Assembly: GCA_023434325.1 (NCBI GenBank)
Contig: JAEYSX010000001.1
Location: forward strand, 1 to 64,000
Length of the DNA: 64,000 nt
Direction: 5' to 3'
DNA from: Candidatus Parcubacteria bacterium
GTDB taxonomy: Bacteria > Patescibacteriota > Saccharimonadia > Saccharimonadales > UBA4665
Shown: piece after piece, positions 34,045 through 42,507 of the stretch
Layout: every line of letters starts with the position of its first letter
Numbering within the stretch: the first letter of the stretch is position 1
The notes under the pieces: model-generated
What the model was told of the DNA's origin: nothing
Seen by the model: only the letters and a program-made list of their open reading frames with translations
The model's database searches: none
Translations under genes and position numbers: made by a program

Positions 34045-35178
34045 ATGAAAATTGGTATCGTGTGCCCTTACAACATCATCAAGGGCGGAGGCGTCCAAGA
34101 GATTGTGAAGGCTCAAGCTCAGGGCTTGCGCCGCCGTGGTCACGACGTAACGGTGATTACACCTCGGCCGCCGGGATATTTAGGCGAACCGCCGGACGAG
34201 TTTACGGTGTTTGCCGGCAGGTCTGTGGATGTCCGCTTGCCAACCCGCACCACCATACAGGTTTCGACTAACGGCAGCGATGTTATCGATGCCCTACTCG
34301 AGCAAAAGCAGTTTGATATTTTGCACTTTCACGAACCGTGGGTTCCATCACTGAGTACGCGTTTGCTGCCGCTGTCGCAAGCGGTCAATGTGGCGACATT
34401 CCATGCCAAACTGCCCGAGGGGTTGGTTATTAAGGCTATGTCAGAGGTGTTTCGGCCGTTTGCCAAGTCGATTATCAAGTATATTGATGTGTTTGCGGCG
34501 GCGTCGATTCCTGGCTCTGAGTATGTTACGCCGATGACCGACCGGCCTGTGGCGTACGTGCCGGTTGATATTGATCTAGAACGCTTTAAGCCGCGCGAAC
34601 AGGATGAAGAAGACGAAGCGCGCGAGGACAAGACAATCTTGTACGTTGGCCGTCTAGAGGGCCGCAAGGGTGTGCGTTATCTTATCCGCGCCTTCGCTGC
34701 ACTTAAAGAGCGTCACCCCAAATTGCGACTGGATTTACTGGGAGATGGCCCCGGCCGCACCGAACTAGAAGATTTGGTGCAAAATCTGAATGTCGAGGAT
34801 GTTCACTTTTTGGGATTCCGCGACAACGACGAGAAGATCCGACGCTTGCGCGAAGCCGATCTATTTTGCGTACCCAGTATTTACGGCGAGGGTTTTGGCA
34901 TGGTGCTACTTGAGGGCATGGCTACCGGAGTACCCACGGTTGCCGGTGATAACCCGGGCTACGCCTCGGTTATGACGGGCGTTGGCGCTTTGTCACTGGT
35001 AAATCCGCGCGATACGCAAGATTTTGCCCGCAGACTGGAGCTATTCTTGTTCGAGAAAGACCTGCGCCGTATATGGTGTGATTGGGCGGCTAAAGAGGTG
35101 CAACAGTACAGCACCGAGCACATGCTCGACAAATACGAGGCGTTGTACCGCCAGGCGCTCAAAGAAAAGAAGGCGTAA
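34045..35178 (+). CDS. GT4 family glycosyltransferase (PimB-like)
   Basis: 377 residues. GGGVQEIVKAQAQGLRRRGHDVTVITPRPPG begins the N-terminal domain; ILYVGRLEGRKGVRYLIRAFA, LDLLGDGPGRTELE and the E-x7-E motif of YGEGFGMVLLEGMATGVP end the C-terminal donor site. These are retaining enzymes using nucleotide sugars, often for membrane glycolipids. TACAAT lies 10 nt before the ATG. The next GT4 gene begins 9 bp after its stop. Confidence 0.9.
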   Translation: MKIGIVCPYNIIKGGGVQEIVKAQAQGLRRRGHDVTVITPRPPGYLGEPPDEFTVFAGRSVDVRLPTRTTIQVSTNGSDVIDALLEQKQFDILHFHEPWVPSLSTRLLPLSQAVNVATFHAKLPEGLVIKAMSEVFRPFAKSIIKYIDVFAAASIPGSEYVTPMTDRPVAYVPVDIDLERFKPREQDEEDEAREDKTILYVGRLEGRKGVRYLIRAFAALKERHPKLRLDLLGDGPGRTELEDLVQNLNVEDVHFLGFRDNDEKIRRLREADLFCVPSIYGEGFGMVLLEGMATGVPTVAGDNPGYASVMTGVGALSLVNPRDTQDFARRLELFLFEKDLRRIWCDWAAKEVQQYSTEHMLDKYEALYRQALKEKKA

Positions 35179-35187
35179 GTAAATAGC

Positions 35188-36330
35188 ATGAAGATCGGGA
35201 TTGTTGGCGACGACACCATGGATAAGCCGGACGGCGTCGAGCAGTACATCATGACGATCGGCCCCTGGCTGGCCGCGCAAGGACACGAGGTGCACTATTT
35301 AGTTGGCGAAACGACACGCACTGATTTTCCTAACATCCACTCGCTGAGTAGTAACGTCAAGGTGCGCTTTAACGGCAACCGCCTGAGCACGCCCTTGCCC
35401 GCTAACAAACGGCGCATCCGCGAGCTATTAGCGCGTGAGCAATTTGATATTTTGTACGTGCAGATGCCTTATAGTCCCGTTTTGGCCGGGCGGATTATCT
35501 CTGCGGCCGGCAAGCAAACTGCGGTGGTTGGTATTTTTCATATCTTGCCCAACAATCAGCTTGCGGCAGTTGGCACGCGGGCGCTGGGCGTGTTGGTAAA
35601 ACCGACGCTGCGTCGTTTTGATGCGTTTTTGAGTGTATCCAGTGCGGCCCGCGACTTTTTTCGCGGTGCGTTTGGCGTGGATTCGCAGGTTATTCCCAAC
35701 GCTTCGTATCTCAAGCCGTATCAGACGGCCAAGCAGTTTGCAGAGTACCACAACACGCTGACGGTGCTATGCCACGGCCGCTTGGTCGAGCGTAAGGGTT
35801 GTCATTTGTTTTTAACCACTGTTGCACGGTTGCACGACGAGGGGCTGTGGCCTCGTGAGACCAAGGTTTTGGTGAGCGGCGCCGGCCCGCTAGAAGCGCG
35901 GCTCAAGCAGCTGGTGGCCGAGCGCGGATTAAATGACATCGTCACATTTTTGGGCTTTATATCCGACGAAGACAAGCCGCGCTACATGGCCAGCGCCGAT
36001 GTGGTGGTGTATCCGAGCACTGCGGGCGAAAGCTTTGGCATCGTGCTGATCGAGGCGATGGCCGCAAGCCGCGGTGCCGTATTGGCCGGCAATAACCCCG
36101 GTTATGCGAGTGTGATGAACCCGCGCCCCGACAGTTTGTTTGACCCGCGTAATAGCGACGAATTCCGCGACAAGCTGCTCGCGTATCTGACAGACAAGAA
36201 GTTGCGCGCTCAGGCGCACGATTGGCAACAGGGCTACGTGCAGCAATATGACGTGTCCGTTGTAGGCAAGCGTTTGCTTGAGGTTTTTGAGAAAGCTCTG
36301 GCATCACGAAGCAATCGCGACCAGCGCTAA
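35188..36330 (+). CDS. GT4 family glycosyltransferase
   Basis: 380 residues. DGVEQYIMTIGPWLAAQGHEVHYL, LCHGRLVERKGCHLFLTTVA, VLVSGAGPLEARLKQLV and TAGESFGIVLIEAMAASRG (E-x7-E) place it in GT4. It is co-transcribed with the GT4 gene before it; the two probably add successive sugars to one acceptor, as PimA/PimB do in glycolipid synthesis (inference). Confidence 0.9.
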   Translation: MKIGIVGDDTMDKPDGVEQYIMTIGPWLAAQGHEVHYLVGETTRTDFPNIHSLSSNVKVRFNGNRLSTPLPANKRRIRELLAREQFDILYVQMPYSPVLAGRIISAAGKQTAVVGIFHILPNNQLAAVGTRALGVLVKPTLRRFDAFLSVSSAARDFFRGAFGVDSQVIPNASYLKPYQTAKQFAEYHNTLTVLCHGRLVERKGCHLFLTTVARLHDEGLWPRETKVLVSGAGPLEARLKQLVAERGLNDIVTFLGFISDEDKPRYMASADVVVYPSTAGESFGIVLIEAMAASRGAVLAGNNPGYASVMNPRPDSLFDPRNSDEFRDKLLAYLTDKKLRAQAHDWQQGYVQQYDVSVVGKRLLEVFEKALASRSNRDQR

Positions 36331-36380
36331 ATGATCGCCGGGACGGATCGGGATTGCATAAGCGCGTAACCTACGCAATA

Positions 36381-37517
36381 ATGGTACGCAAGATGCCTGA
36401 CCTAAAGTCCAAAACTAAAGATGGAGTACTGACGCTGGATATACCAAACCGTACGGTTGTACGTGTAATGTTGGTTGTCGTGGCGACGTTGCTCGGCCTG
36501 GCCGCAATACGCCAGGCAGCATATCCGCTGACACTTATTTTTACCGCGTTCTTTTTAGCACTAGCCTTAAACGCCCCGGTTCACTGGATCGAGCAGCGCC
36601 TGCCCGGCCGCCGCAAAAGCAACCGTACCGCGGCTACTGCGATCTCGTTCCTTGTCGTTATTGTTGCGATTGTCGGCTTTTTGGCAAGTATCGTTCCTCC
36701 GTTGGCGCAGCAGACGTCTAATTTTGTGCGCACCGTTCCCGGTCTTGCCGAGCAAGTCCGCGACGAAGACTCCGGTATCGGCAAGTTTGTAGCGCGCTAC
36801 CAACTGCAAGACGACATAGAGAAGTTCTCCGGTCAGTTATCCGATCGTCTGGGCGACTTTAGCAGCACAGCTATTAGCGGCGTACAAAGAATCGGCAGCA
36901 GCGTTATTGCGCTTTTGACGGTGTTGGTGTTGACGTTTATGATGCTGATCGAGGGGCCCCGTTGGCGCCGGATGTTTATGGATGTTGTGCCCGATGACCG
37001 ACAGGATCGAGTCAAGCGCGTCACACATGACATGTACCGCGTAGTCAAGGGGTACGTAAACGGCCAGGTCGTATTGGCGTTGATTGCGGCACTGATGTTG
37101 TTGCCGGTACTGTTGATTATGCAAGTACCGTATCCTGCGGCGCTTGTGGTTGTGGTCTTTATTTGTGGTTTGATCCCGATGGTCGGACACACGATTGGTG
37201 CGGCTATTGTAACGCTGGTAGCGTTGTTCCACGCGCCTATCTCGGCAATCATCGTTCTTGGTTACTACATCTTGTATCAGCAGATCGAAAACTACATCGT
37301 GCAGCCTCGAGTTCAGTCCAATACTACCAACATGTCGCCGCTCTTGGTCTTCTCGTCTGTAATCATCGGTTTGAGCTTTGGGGGCATACTTGCAGGTTTG
37401 GTTGCTATCCCTGTGGCCGGCTGTATCCGCATTGTGCTTTTGGATTACTTGCGCGAGAAAAATATTATACGCCCCGCTGTCTTTAAAGAGGCGACGTCTC
37501 CACAGAAAAAGAAGTAG
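36381..37517 (+). CDS. AI-2E family transporter
   Basis: 378 residues from ATG 36381. About eight membrane helices with the family's helix break (IIVLGYYILYQQIENYIVQPRVQSNTTNMSPLLVFSSVIIGLSFGGILAG) near the end. Despite the name, members export or exchange varied solutes or sodium. Four genes from 33102 run in one direction and may share glycolipid or envelope functions. Starts at 36354 or 36393 are also possible. Confidence 0.85.
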   Translation: MVRKMPDLKSKTKDGVLTLDIPNRTVVRVMLVVVATLLGLAAIRQAAYPLTLIFTAFFLALALNAPVHWIEQRLPGRRKSNRTAATAISFLVVIVAIVGFLASIVPPLAQQTSNFVRTVPGLAEQVRDEDSGIGKFVARYQLQDDIEKFSGQLSDRLGDFSSTAISGVQRIGSSVIALLTVLVLTFMMLIEGPRWRRMFMDVVPDDRQDRVKRVTHDMYRVVKGYVNGQVVLALIAALMLLPVLLIMQVPYPAALVVVVFICGLIPMVGHTIGAAIVTLVALFHAPISAIIVLGYYILYQQIENYIVQPRVQSNTTNMSPLLVFSSVIIGLSFGGILAGLVAIPVAGCIRIVLLDYLREKNIIRPAVFKEATSPQKKK

Positions 37518-37532
37518 TACGCTTTTTGCACG

Positions 37533-38942
37533 CTAGATTCGATACCACACCGCGCCGTGCGGTGTGTCGCGCAAGCCGATACCTTGGGCAAGTAGTTGAT
37601 CGCGCAAAGCGTCGGACGCAGCCCAATCTTTGTTTGTGCGCGCCTCGGTACGCTGAGTAATTAGCTCCTTTTGCTCGGGCGTGATATCTTGGCGGTCGCC
37701 AAGCTTTAGACCCAGTAGGTCGTCAAGTTTTTGCAAAAATGACTCAAAACTGGGAATGTGAGCAGGATGAATTCCTTGTCCGTGTGTTTCGATATAGTCG
37801 GCGGCTTCGCTGAGGATTCGTAGCGCCTCGGGAGTGTTCATGTCATGGGCGAGTGCGCCCAAAAGGGCTGCCGTCAGATTCTCAAAATAGTCATCACCAA
37901 GCAGATTGGCATCTGGATTTGCCTGGAACCGAAGGTCAGCCATAGCACGGTAACCTTGTAGGCGGTTTTTGGCCGCCTCTAGACTGCCCCAGCTGAATTT
38001 ACTTTGGCTGCGGTAATGACTTTCGAGGATGTGCAGGCGAAGCACCATTGGGTCGTATCCTTTGTCGGCAATTTCTTGCCAGCGGATACCGTTGCCGAGG
38101 GATTTACTGATCTTATCTCCGTCGATAAGCACGTGATTGCCGTGTAGCCAGACGTTCGCAAAACGCACGCCGGTTACGGGCTCGCTTTGGGCGATCTCGT
38201 TGGTGTGGTGCACTGGAATATGGTCGATGCCGCCAGTGTGAATGTCGAGCGTATCGCCCAGGTACTTCATCGACATGGCCGAGCACTCTATGTGCCAGCC
38301 CGGAAAGCCCTTACCCCACGGACTGTCCCATTCCATGTCGCGTTGGTGATCTTGTGGCGAGAACTTCCACAGCGCAAAGTCGGCCGGATTGCGCTTTTCG
38401 GGGTTGGCGGCAACACGTGCGCCCTCTTGTTGGTCGTCTAGGTCGAGCCGTGCAAAGGCGGCGTAGCCCTCAAACTTGGACGTGTCGTAGTAGACGCCGT
38501 CGGTGATCGTGTACGTGTAACCCTTCTCTTCTAGTTTTTTGACGAGCTCGATTTGCTCGGCAATGTGCTCGGTCGCGCGTGGCATCTCGTCGGGCGAAAG
38601 CATGTTGAGCGCCTGCATGCCCTCGACAAAGTCTTGCGTGTAGCGCTTGGCAACGTCCCATGCGGTCTTACCTTCGCGGCGAGCACCCTTTTCGAGCTTG
38701 TCTTCGCCCTCATCGGCGTCGCTGACCAAGTGACCGACGTCGGTTATATTAAGCACCCACTTGGGGTTATAGCCGCTCGCTCGCAGCGTGCGGATCAGCG
38801 TGTCCCAGCGTACATAGGTAAACCAGTGTCCAACGTGCTGATAGTCGTATACGGTGGGACCACAGGTGTAAACAGTGACGGTTGGTGCGTTAAGTGGCTT
38901 TAGTTCTTCGAGTTCGCGCGTGAGGGTGTTATATAGTTTCAT
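37533..38942 (-). CDS. cysS: Cysteinyl-tRNA synthetase
   Basis: 469 residues. HIGH motif as YDYQHVGHWF, KMSKS as KISKSLGNG. The zinc ligands are present: Cys in TCGPTVYD, Cys in WHIECSAMS and His in VHHTNEIAQSE. It charges tRNA-Cys. It follows the PIG-L gene by 54 bp on the same strand, and that unit begins with a Cys-codon leader ORF, so its supply could answer to Cys-tRNA charging; a local TATACT box may also drive it. Confidence 0.97.
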   Translation of the reverse strand: MKLYNTLTRELEELKPLNAPTVTVYTCGPTVYDYQHVGHWFTYVRWDTLIRTLRASGYNPKWVLNITDVGHLVSDADEGEDKLEKGARREGKTAWDVAKRYTQDFVEGMQALNMLSPDEMPRATEHIAEQIELVKKLEEKGYTYTITDGVYYDTSKFEGYAAFARLDLDDQQEGARVAANPEKRNPADFALWKFSPQDHQRDMEWDSPWGKGFPGWHIECSAMSMKYLGDTLDIHTGGIDHIPVHHTNEIAQSEPVTGVRFANVWLHGNHVLIDGDKISKSLGNGIRWQEIADKGYDPMVLRLHILESHYRSQSKFSWGSLEAAKNRLQGYRAMADLRFQANPDANLLGDDYFENLTAALLGALAHDMNTPEALRILSEAADYIETHGQGIHPAHIPSFESFLQKLDDLLGLKLGDRQDITPEQKELITQRTEARTNKDWAASDALRDQLLAQGIGLRDTPHGAVWYRI

Positions 38943-38996
38943 GATGTTGTCTCTTCTTGTTAGTATAGCGTAGGAGTGGAGTCGGGAGGAAGCGCA

Positions 38997-39668
38997 TTAC
39001 AGGACGCGCCTGTAGTGTTCGTGCTGCATCTGCTGTGCGTAGTACCTGTCTATCGTCTTTAGTTTTTCTTCGGAGAATTGGCTCGCGTGCATACGAAGAA
39101 GATCCTCTTTTCTTTCGCGGTCGACTGGGACTGACAATTCGTGATTACTCTCTGAGCCTGATGCCCAGACCGTGACGCGCTTGCCTACTAGCCGCACCAG
39201 CTTAGCTGCATGAACTGCTGCTTTGTGTACGTTCATGTGGTCTATGTGGTGATCTACACCCTCCTCGCCCGGCGTGACGACGACAGTCGCGCCGTGACGC
39301 AGAATTGTTTGTGCAACCTTGAGTGTCAGGCGTAGGCGGTTTGGTGTTTTGTGTAGTTTGCCGTCGGGCAGGCTGTATTGTGCTTGATTCTCTGGTTTTA
39401 TTTTTTGCTCGGCTAGCGCCTGCTCTGTTTCTGCTGCGCGGATGTCGGCAATTGGGGTGTTCGGCGGCCAGTCGTTTTGCGCAAAGTTGAGAGTAGTTGC
39501 TTCGCCGCGTGTGGCGATAGCCACTACGACATTAGCCTGTGATTCTTCTTGCGCCTTTTGTATGGCGGCACTGTGAAACATTTCGAGGTCATCGGGATGT
39601 GCGTTAACTACCAGTACTGTTTGGTCTGGCGAGAGGCCAAACAGCTTCTCGCTTGGGGAGGTTTTCAT
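38997..39668 (-). CDS. PIG-L/LmbE family deacetylase
   Basis: 223 residues from ATG 39668, which has AGGA 7 nt ahead. The zinc motif NAHPDDLEMF (AHPDDxE) and DHHIDHMNVH (HxxH-type) are intact, and GEATT after the second strand is typical. Members remove N-acetyl groups from GlcNAc-type sugars (for example MshB in mycothiol synthesis). Upstream are a 16-codon Cys-rich leader ORF and a terminator; cysS lies downstream. The pairing of a PIG-L enzyme with a Cys ligase-type gene recalls thiol synthesis, but no MshC is seen. Confidence 0.88.
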   Translation of the reverse strand: MKTSPSEKLFGLSPDQTVLVVNAHPDDLEMFHSAAIQKAQEESQANVVVAIATRGEATTLNFAQNDWPPNTPIADIRAAETEQALAEQKIKPENQAQYSLPDGKLHKTPNRLRLTLKVAQTILRHGATVVVTPGEEGVDHHIDHMNVHKAAVHAAKLVRLVGKRVTVWASGSESNHELSVPVDRERKEDLLRMHASQFSEEKLKTIDRYYAQQMQHEHYRRVL

Positions 39669-39686
39669 AAAATTCCTGATCTTACG

Positions 39687-39716
39687 TAAATAAAAACGAG
39701 CCGGTGAGACTCGTTT
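39687..39716 (-). terminator. Attenuator-type terminator before the PIG-L gene
   Basis: On the minus strand AAACGAG (39716-39710) pairs with CTCGTTT (39700-39694), followed by TTATTTA. Its loop TCTCACCGG contains CTCACC, which can pair with GGTGAG at 39753-39748, directly at the stop codon of the leader ORF. The two pairings exclude each other, as expected for an antiterminator and a terminator. Confidence 0.65.
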
Positions 39717-39752
39717 ATTACGCTTTGATCGGAACATACAAACCAGCCTCAC

Positions 39753-39803
39753 CTAAATACAGGAGGCGCAGCAGATTACGGTCTGTGCTTGGCGTATGAT
39801 CAT
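39753..39803 (-). CDS. Cys-codon leader peptide (16 aa), leaderless
   Basis: ORF MIIRQAQTVICCASCI, with codons TGC TGC GCC TCC TGT near the end. The ATG at 39803 lies 7 nt after TAATCT (39816-39811), with TTGCTA 18 bp further as a -35, and no ribosome site, so it is probably leaderless. Its TAG overlaps the antiterminator strand GGTGAG. Downstream are a terminator, the PIG-L gene and cysS. In mycobacteria, polycysteine leaderless ORFs are known to control cysteine operons; this looks like the same idea. Expression is not shown. Confidence 0.55.
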   Translation of the reverse strand: MIIRQAQTVICCASCI

Positions 39804-39816
39804 TATCATTAGATTA

Positions 39817-40824
39817 CTACGATGGGTTGGAATTTAGCAAGTTAGTCGCGACTCGGATGCACTCGGCCTTGATGTCGGCAAAGCTGCGGCCGTCTTGAAT
39901 CTTAAAGCCGCTGGCGTATGCGTGGCCGCCCCCGCCAAAGTGCTCGGCTAGTTTATCGGCGATTGCGCTACCCTGATTGGCGCGGATCTTGGCGGTGACG
40001 CGTCCGTTGTTTTTGTAGGTCTTAAAGGCGATGGCCAGGCGTGTATTGGTGGTCATGCGCATGTCCTCTAGTACGAGCATCGATGGGTTGTATTGCGCGC
40101 TGTAGCGCTCGATTTCCTCCCATGGAATAGTGATGACGGCGATTTGATTGTCGTTAAAATATTCGATCCGCTGAAGCAATTGGCCTTTGTAGTGCACGAT
40201 GTCCGGGTCTTTGCGCATAAGCTCGCGGCGTGCGTAGTCCAGTTCGGCCAAAGATACGCCGCCCTCGACTAGTTCGCCGATAATGTGAATGCTGCGGGCG
40301 CTGGTGGCCTCGGTAATCAGACCCATGCTGTCGGCCATGATTGCGGTTGCGATCATCTCTTTTGCGCCGTGGCTCAATGGCCAGCCAAGCTGATGAGCTA
40401 GCTCGTAAATGACTTCGCCAGTCGCAACAGCTGTTTTGTTGCACATGACGGTAGCAAAGTCGATGCTGGCCTCGGTGGCGTGGTGATCCAGTACGATTAC
40501 CGGACGTGTCTTGAGCATACCCTTTTGGCTGGTTTTTTCGAGCTGCTCGAACAAGCTGTCCGATCCGGTGTCTACGATAATCGCGGCGTCAAAATGGCGC
40601 GGCAGGTCTTTTTGCACCCGATCCCAGCCGCCAAGGTAGCGCAGATACGCCGGAATATCAACGCCGCAGTACAAAACCGGCTCTTTGCCCATGTCGCCAA
40701 GGATGTGCTCTAGTGCCAAGGCACTGCCCAAGCTGTCGCCGTCTGGGTTGTCGGCCTGCAAAATAACGATCTTTTGCGCGTCTTGCACTATGTGCCGGAT
40801 CTGGTCGGCTTCTTCGTAAATCAT
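39817..40824 (-). CDS. DHH/DHHA1 phosphoesterase, NrnA-like
   Basis: 335 residues. DHH-domain motifs: QADNPDGDSLGSALAL, AIIVDTGSDS, VIVLDHHATEASIDFA and TAIMADSMGL; the DHHA1 end is FGGGGHAYASGFKI (GGGGHxxAxG). The length fits NrnA, which degrades nanoRNAs and pAp, rather than the longer RecJ. TATACT lies 7 nt before the ATG, so it is likely leaderless. Its stop is the promoter region of the Cys leader ORF. Confidence 0.9.
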   Translation of the reverse strand: MIYEEADQIRHIVQDAQKIVILQADNPDGDSLGSALALEHILGDMGKEPVLYCGVDIPAYLRYLGGWDRVQKDLPRHFDAAIIVDTGSDSLFEQLEKTSQKGMLKTRPVIVLDHHATEASIDFATVMCNKTAVATGEVIYELAHQLGWPLSHGAKEMIATAIMADSMGLITEATSARSIHIIGELVEGGVSLAELDYARRELMRKDPDIVHYKGQLLQRIEYFNDNQIAVITIPWEEIERYSAQYNPSMLVLEDMRMTTNTRLAIAFKTYKNNGRVTAKIRANQGSAIADKLAEHFGGGGHAYASGFKIQDGRSFADIKAECIRVATNLLNSNPS

Positions 40825-40855
40825 TCCTTACAGTATACCGTCAATTTGACAACTG

Positions 40856-40874
40856 TTGTAAATAATGTTTACAA
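40856..40874. promoter_or_regulatory. Palindrome between the divergent nrnA-like and 40931 genes
   Basis: TTGTAAA-TAATG-TTTACAA has perfect 7-bp arms. It resembles the MarR-site palindrome at 2580-2597, which shares the half site TTGTAAAT. It sits between two divergent genes, so it could control either. Overlapping it on the left is ACAAC-T-GTTGT (40850-40860). Confidence 0.5.
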
Positions 40875-40930
40875 ATAGTAAATCTCCGTGTAGAGTAAGC
40901 TATTGTAAATAGGATAGGCGTTCATCGGAT

Positions 40931-41518
40931 ATGAGTAGAGGACCCGAGTACACATTTGGCACAATTACGCATACACAGATAGTAGGCTCGCTGAATGCAG
41001 GTCGAGTGTATCAGGAAGCGGCTGCGGCCCTTGAGTCTACCCCGGTTGACCTTGACGAGGCGGCACAAGCCATCGCGAGCGGCCTAAATAGTCTCGCGGT
41101 GGCGAAAGCGCTAGCCGGGGATGATCGAGATAGTCATGCTGATTCTAGCCCGATAGTTACAGCCATCGAGTCGACCGGAGCTAGTCTTGTGCGGACGGCA
41201 CGAGCCATGGGGCTCGCCAGATATGCTGTCGAACTTGTTGTAGGAGCAGACGAAGAGTCTGTACGCCGCGCTGGCGAGATTCATACCGGATTCGCAAGGC
41301 AGCTCGGCGTTTTTGCCGGTAACGCGATATCGGCTAATTTTTATCGACGGCAGACAGAGAGCCTGATTCGTGACGGTGGGGTGTTGGTGGTGGCTTCTTA
41401 TACGGGGGCATACGATAAACGTAAGCGGGCGGAGAGCTTTGCTCCGCTCTGGCGACAAGTAGATCATCTGCGCGCCCAAGCGCAGCAAGGTAGTGGCCCG
41501 GAAGAGCCACGTAGATAA
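40931..41518 (+). CDS. Hypothetical protein, helical
   Basis: 195 residues, mostly helical and Ala/Arg-rich, no signal peptide. A weakly hydrophobic helix is present near 93-105 (MGLARYAVELVVGA). The end is a charged, Gly/Pro-rich tail. No family recognised. The start at 40931 lacks a strong ribosome site. Confidence 0.5.
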   Translation: MSRGPEYTFGTITHTQIVGSLNAGRVYQEAAAALESTPVDLDEAAQAIASGLNSLAVAKALAGDDRDSHADSSPIVTAIESTGASLVRTARAMGLARYAVELVVGADEESVRRAGEIHTGFARQLGVFAGNAISANFYRRQTESLIRDGGVLVVASYTGAYDKRKRAESFAPLWRQVDHLRAQAQQGSGPEEPRR

Positions 41519-41552
41519 TCGTCAACACACCAAAGAGCAGTAACAATAGGAT

Positions 41553-42158
41553 CTACAGTACTTGTCTGCCCTCGAGGGCGCGCGTCAGCGTTATCTGGTC
41601 GGCATACTCTAGGTCTACGCCAATTGGCAGGCCGCGAGCTAAGCGAGTGATTTTAACTGGGCGGTCGCCCATTTGCTTTTGGATGTAGAGCGCGGTCGAC
41701 TCGCCCTCGACGCTGGCGTTAGTGGCAAGGATGATCTCTTGTACGTTATCGTCATCGATACGCTGAATCAGCTCCGTGATATGCAGCTGTTCGGGTCCGA
41801 TGCCGTCTATGGGCGAAACCAGGCCGCCCAGTACATGGTAGGTGCCGCTGTAGCTACCGGTTTTTTCGAGCGCGACGATATCGAAAGGCTCTGCTACGAC
41901 AGCTACGACGGTTTTGTCGCGCTTAGGGTCGGTATAGAGTTGGCTTACATCTTCGTCGGCAGCTATGAGGGCGAAGGTTTTACTGCATACGCCGATGCCA
42001 GCGTGCAGGCCTTGCAGTGTATCGGCAAGCACACCTGCTTTACTCGGGTCGTTTTTAACCAAATAGTACGCGTAGCGCTCGGCGGTACGCGGTCCAACGC
42101 CTGGCAACTTGCCAAGCGCCTCGATAACATCGGTTAATGCTGGCGGCAGTATTGGCAT
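41553..42158 (-). CDS. recR: Recombination mediator RecR lacking most zinc-finger cysteines
   Basis: 201 residues. The N-terminal HhH (ALGKLPGVGPRTAERYAYYLVK) and the Toprim domain (VVAEPFDIVALEKTGSYSGTYHVLGGLVSPIDGIGP) are normal, as is the C-terminal YADQITLTRALEGRQ. The zinc finger between them, usually CxxC...CxxC, reads VCSKTFALIAADEDVSQLYT with one Cys only. RecR loads RecA with RecO/RecF at gaps. It follows ybaB by 15 bp, the usual pair. Confidence 0.93.
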   Translation of the reverse strand: MPILPPALTDVIEALGKLPGVGPRTAERYAYYLVKNDPSKAGVLADTLQGLHAGIGVCSKTFALIAADEDVSQLYTDPKRDKTVVAVVAEPFDIVALEKTGSYSGTYHVLGGLVSPIDGIGPEQLHITELIQRIDDDNVQEIILATNASVEGESTALYIQKQMGDRPVKITRLARGLPIGVDLEYADQITLTRALEGRQVL

Positions 42159-42173
42159 GAGTATGCGAGGCTG

Positions 42174-42467
42174 CTACAGGCCTAGGTCGCCTAGGGCGCC
42201 CATCATTGGCTTCATCTTTTCGGCGGCTAGTTTTTGGCTGGTCTGGATCGCCTCTTTAACTGCGTCCTCTAGCCAGCGCTCTAGTTCGCCGATGTCGTCG
42301 AGGTCGACGTACTCGGGGTCGATGTGGATCTTCTTGATCTTTTGCTCGCCGGTAATCTCGACGCGAACAGCACCGTCACCCTTCTCTATCGTGATAACTT
42401 CTTTCTGCAATTCCTTTTGCAGTTTTTTAACCTTCAAAAGCATTTTAGCTTGGTCAAATCGGCTCAT
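42174..42467 (-). CDS. YbaB/EbfC nucleoid-associated protein
   Basis: 97 residues. AKMLLKVKKLQKELQKEV is the first helix, GDGAVRVEITGEQKIKKIHIDPEYVD the beta sheet, and EDAVKEAIQTSQKLAAEKM the last helix. It is a small dimeric DNA-binding protein. AAGGAG lies 7 nt before the ATG. In most bacteria the order is dnaX-ybaB-recR; here dnaB, a hairpin element and a GT-C gene lie between dnaX and ybaB. Confidence 0.92.
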   Translation of the reverse strand: MSRFDQAKMLLKVKKLQKELQKEVITIEKGDGAVRVEITGEQKIKKIHIDPEYVDLDDIGELERWLEDAVKEAIQTSQKLAAEKMKPMMGALGDLGL

Positions 42468-42507
42468 AAAAACTCCTTTATCTATCTATTCTAACAGATT
42501 AAAACAC

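Noticed and set aside
37550..37580. Stem ACACCGC / GCGGTGT as terminator after cysS
   Set aside because: It lies within the cysS coding end and has no T-run; it is explained by codons.
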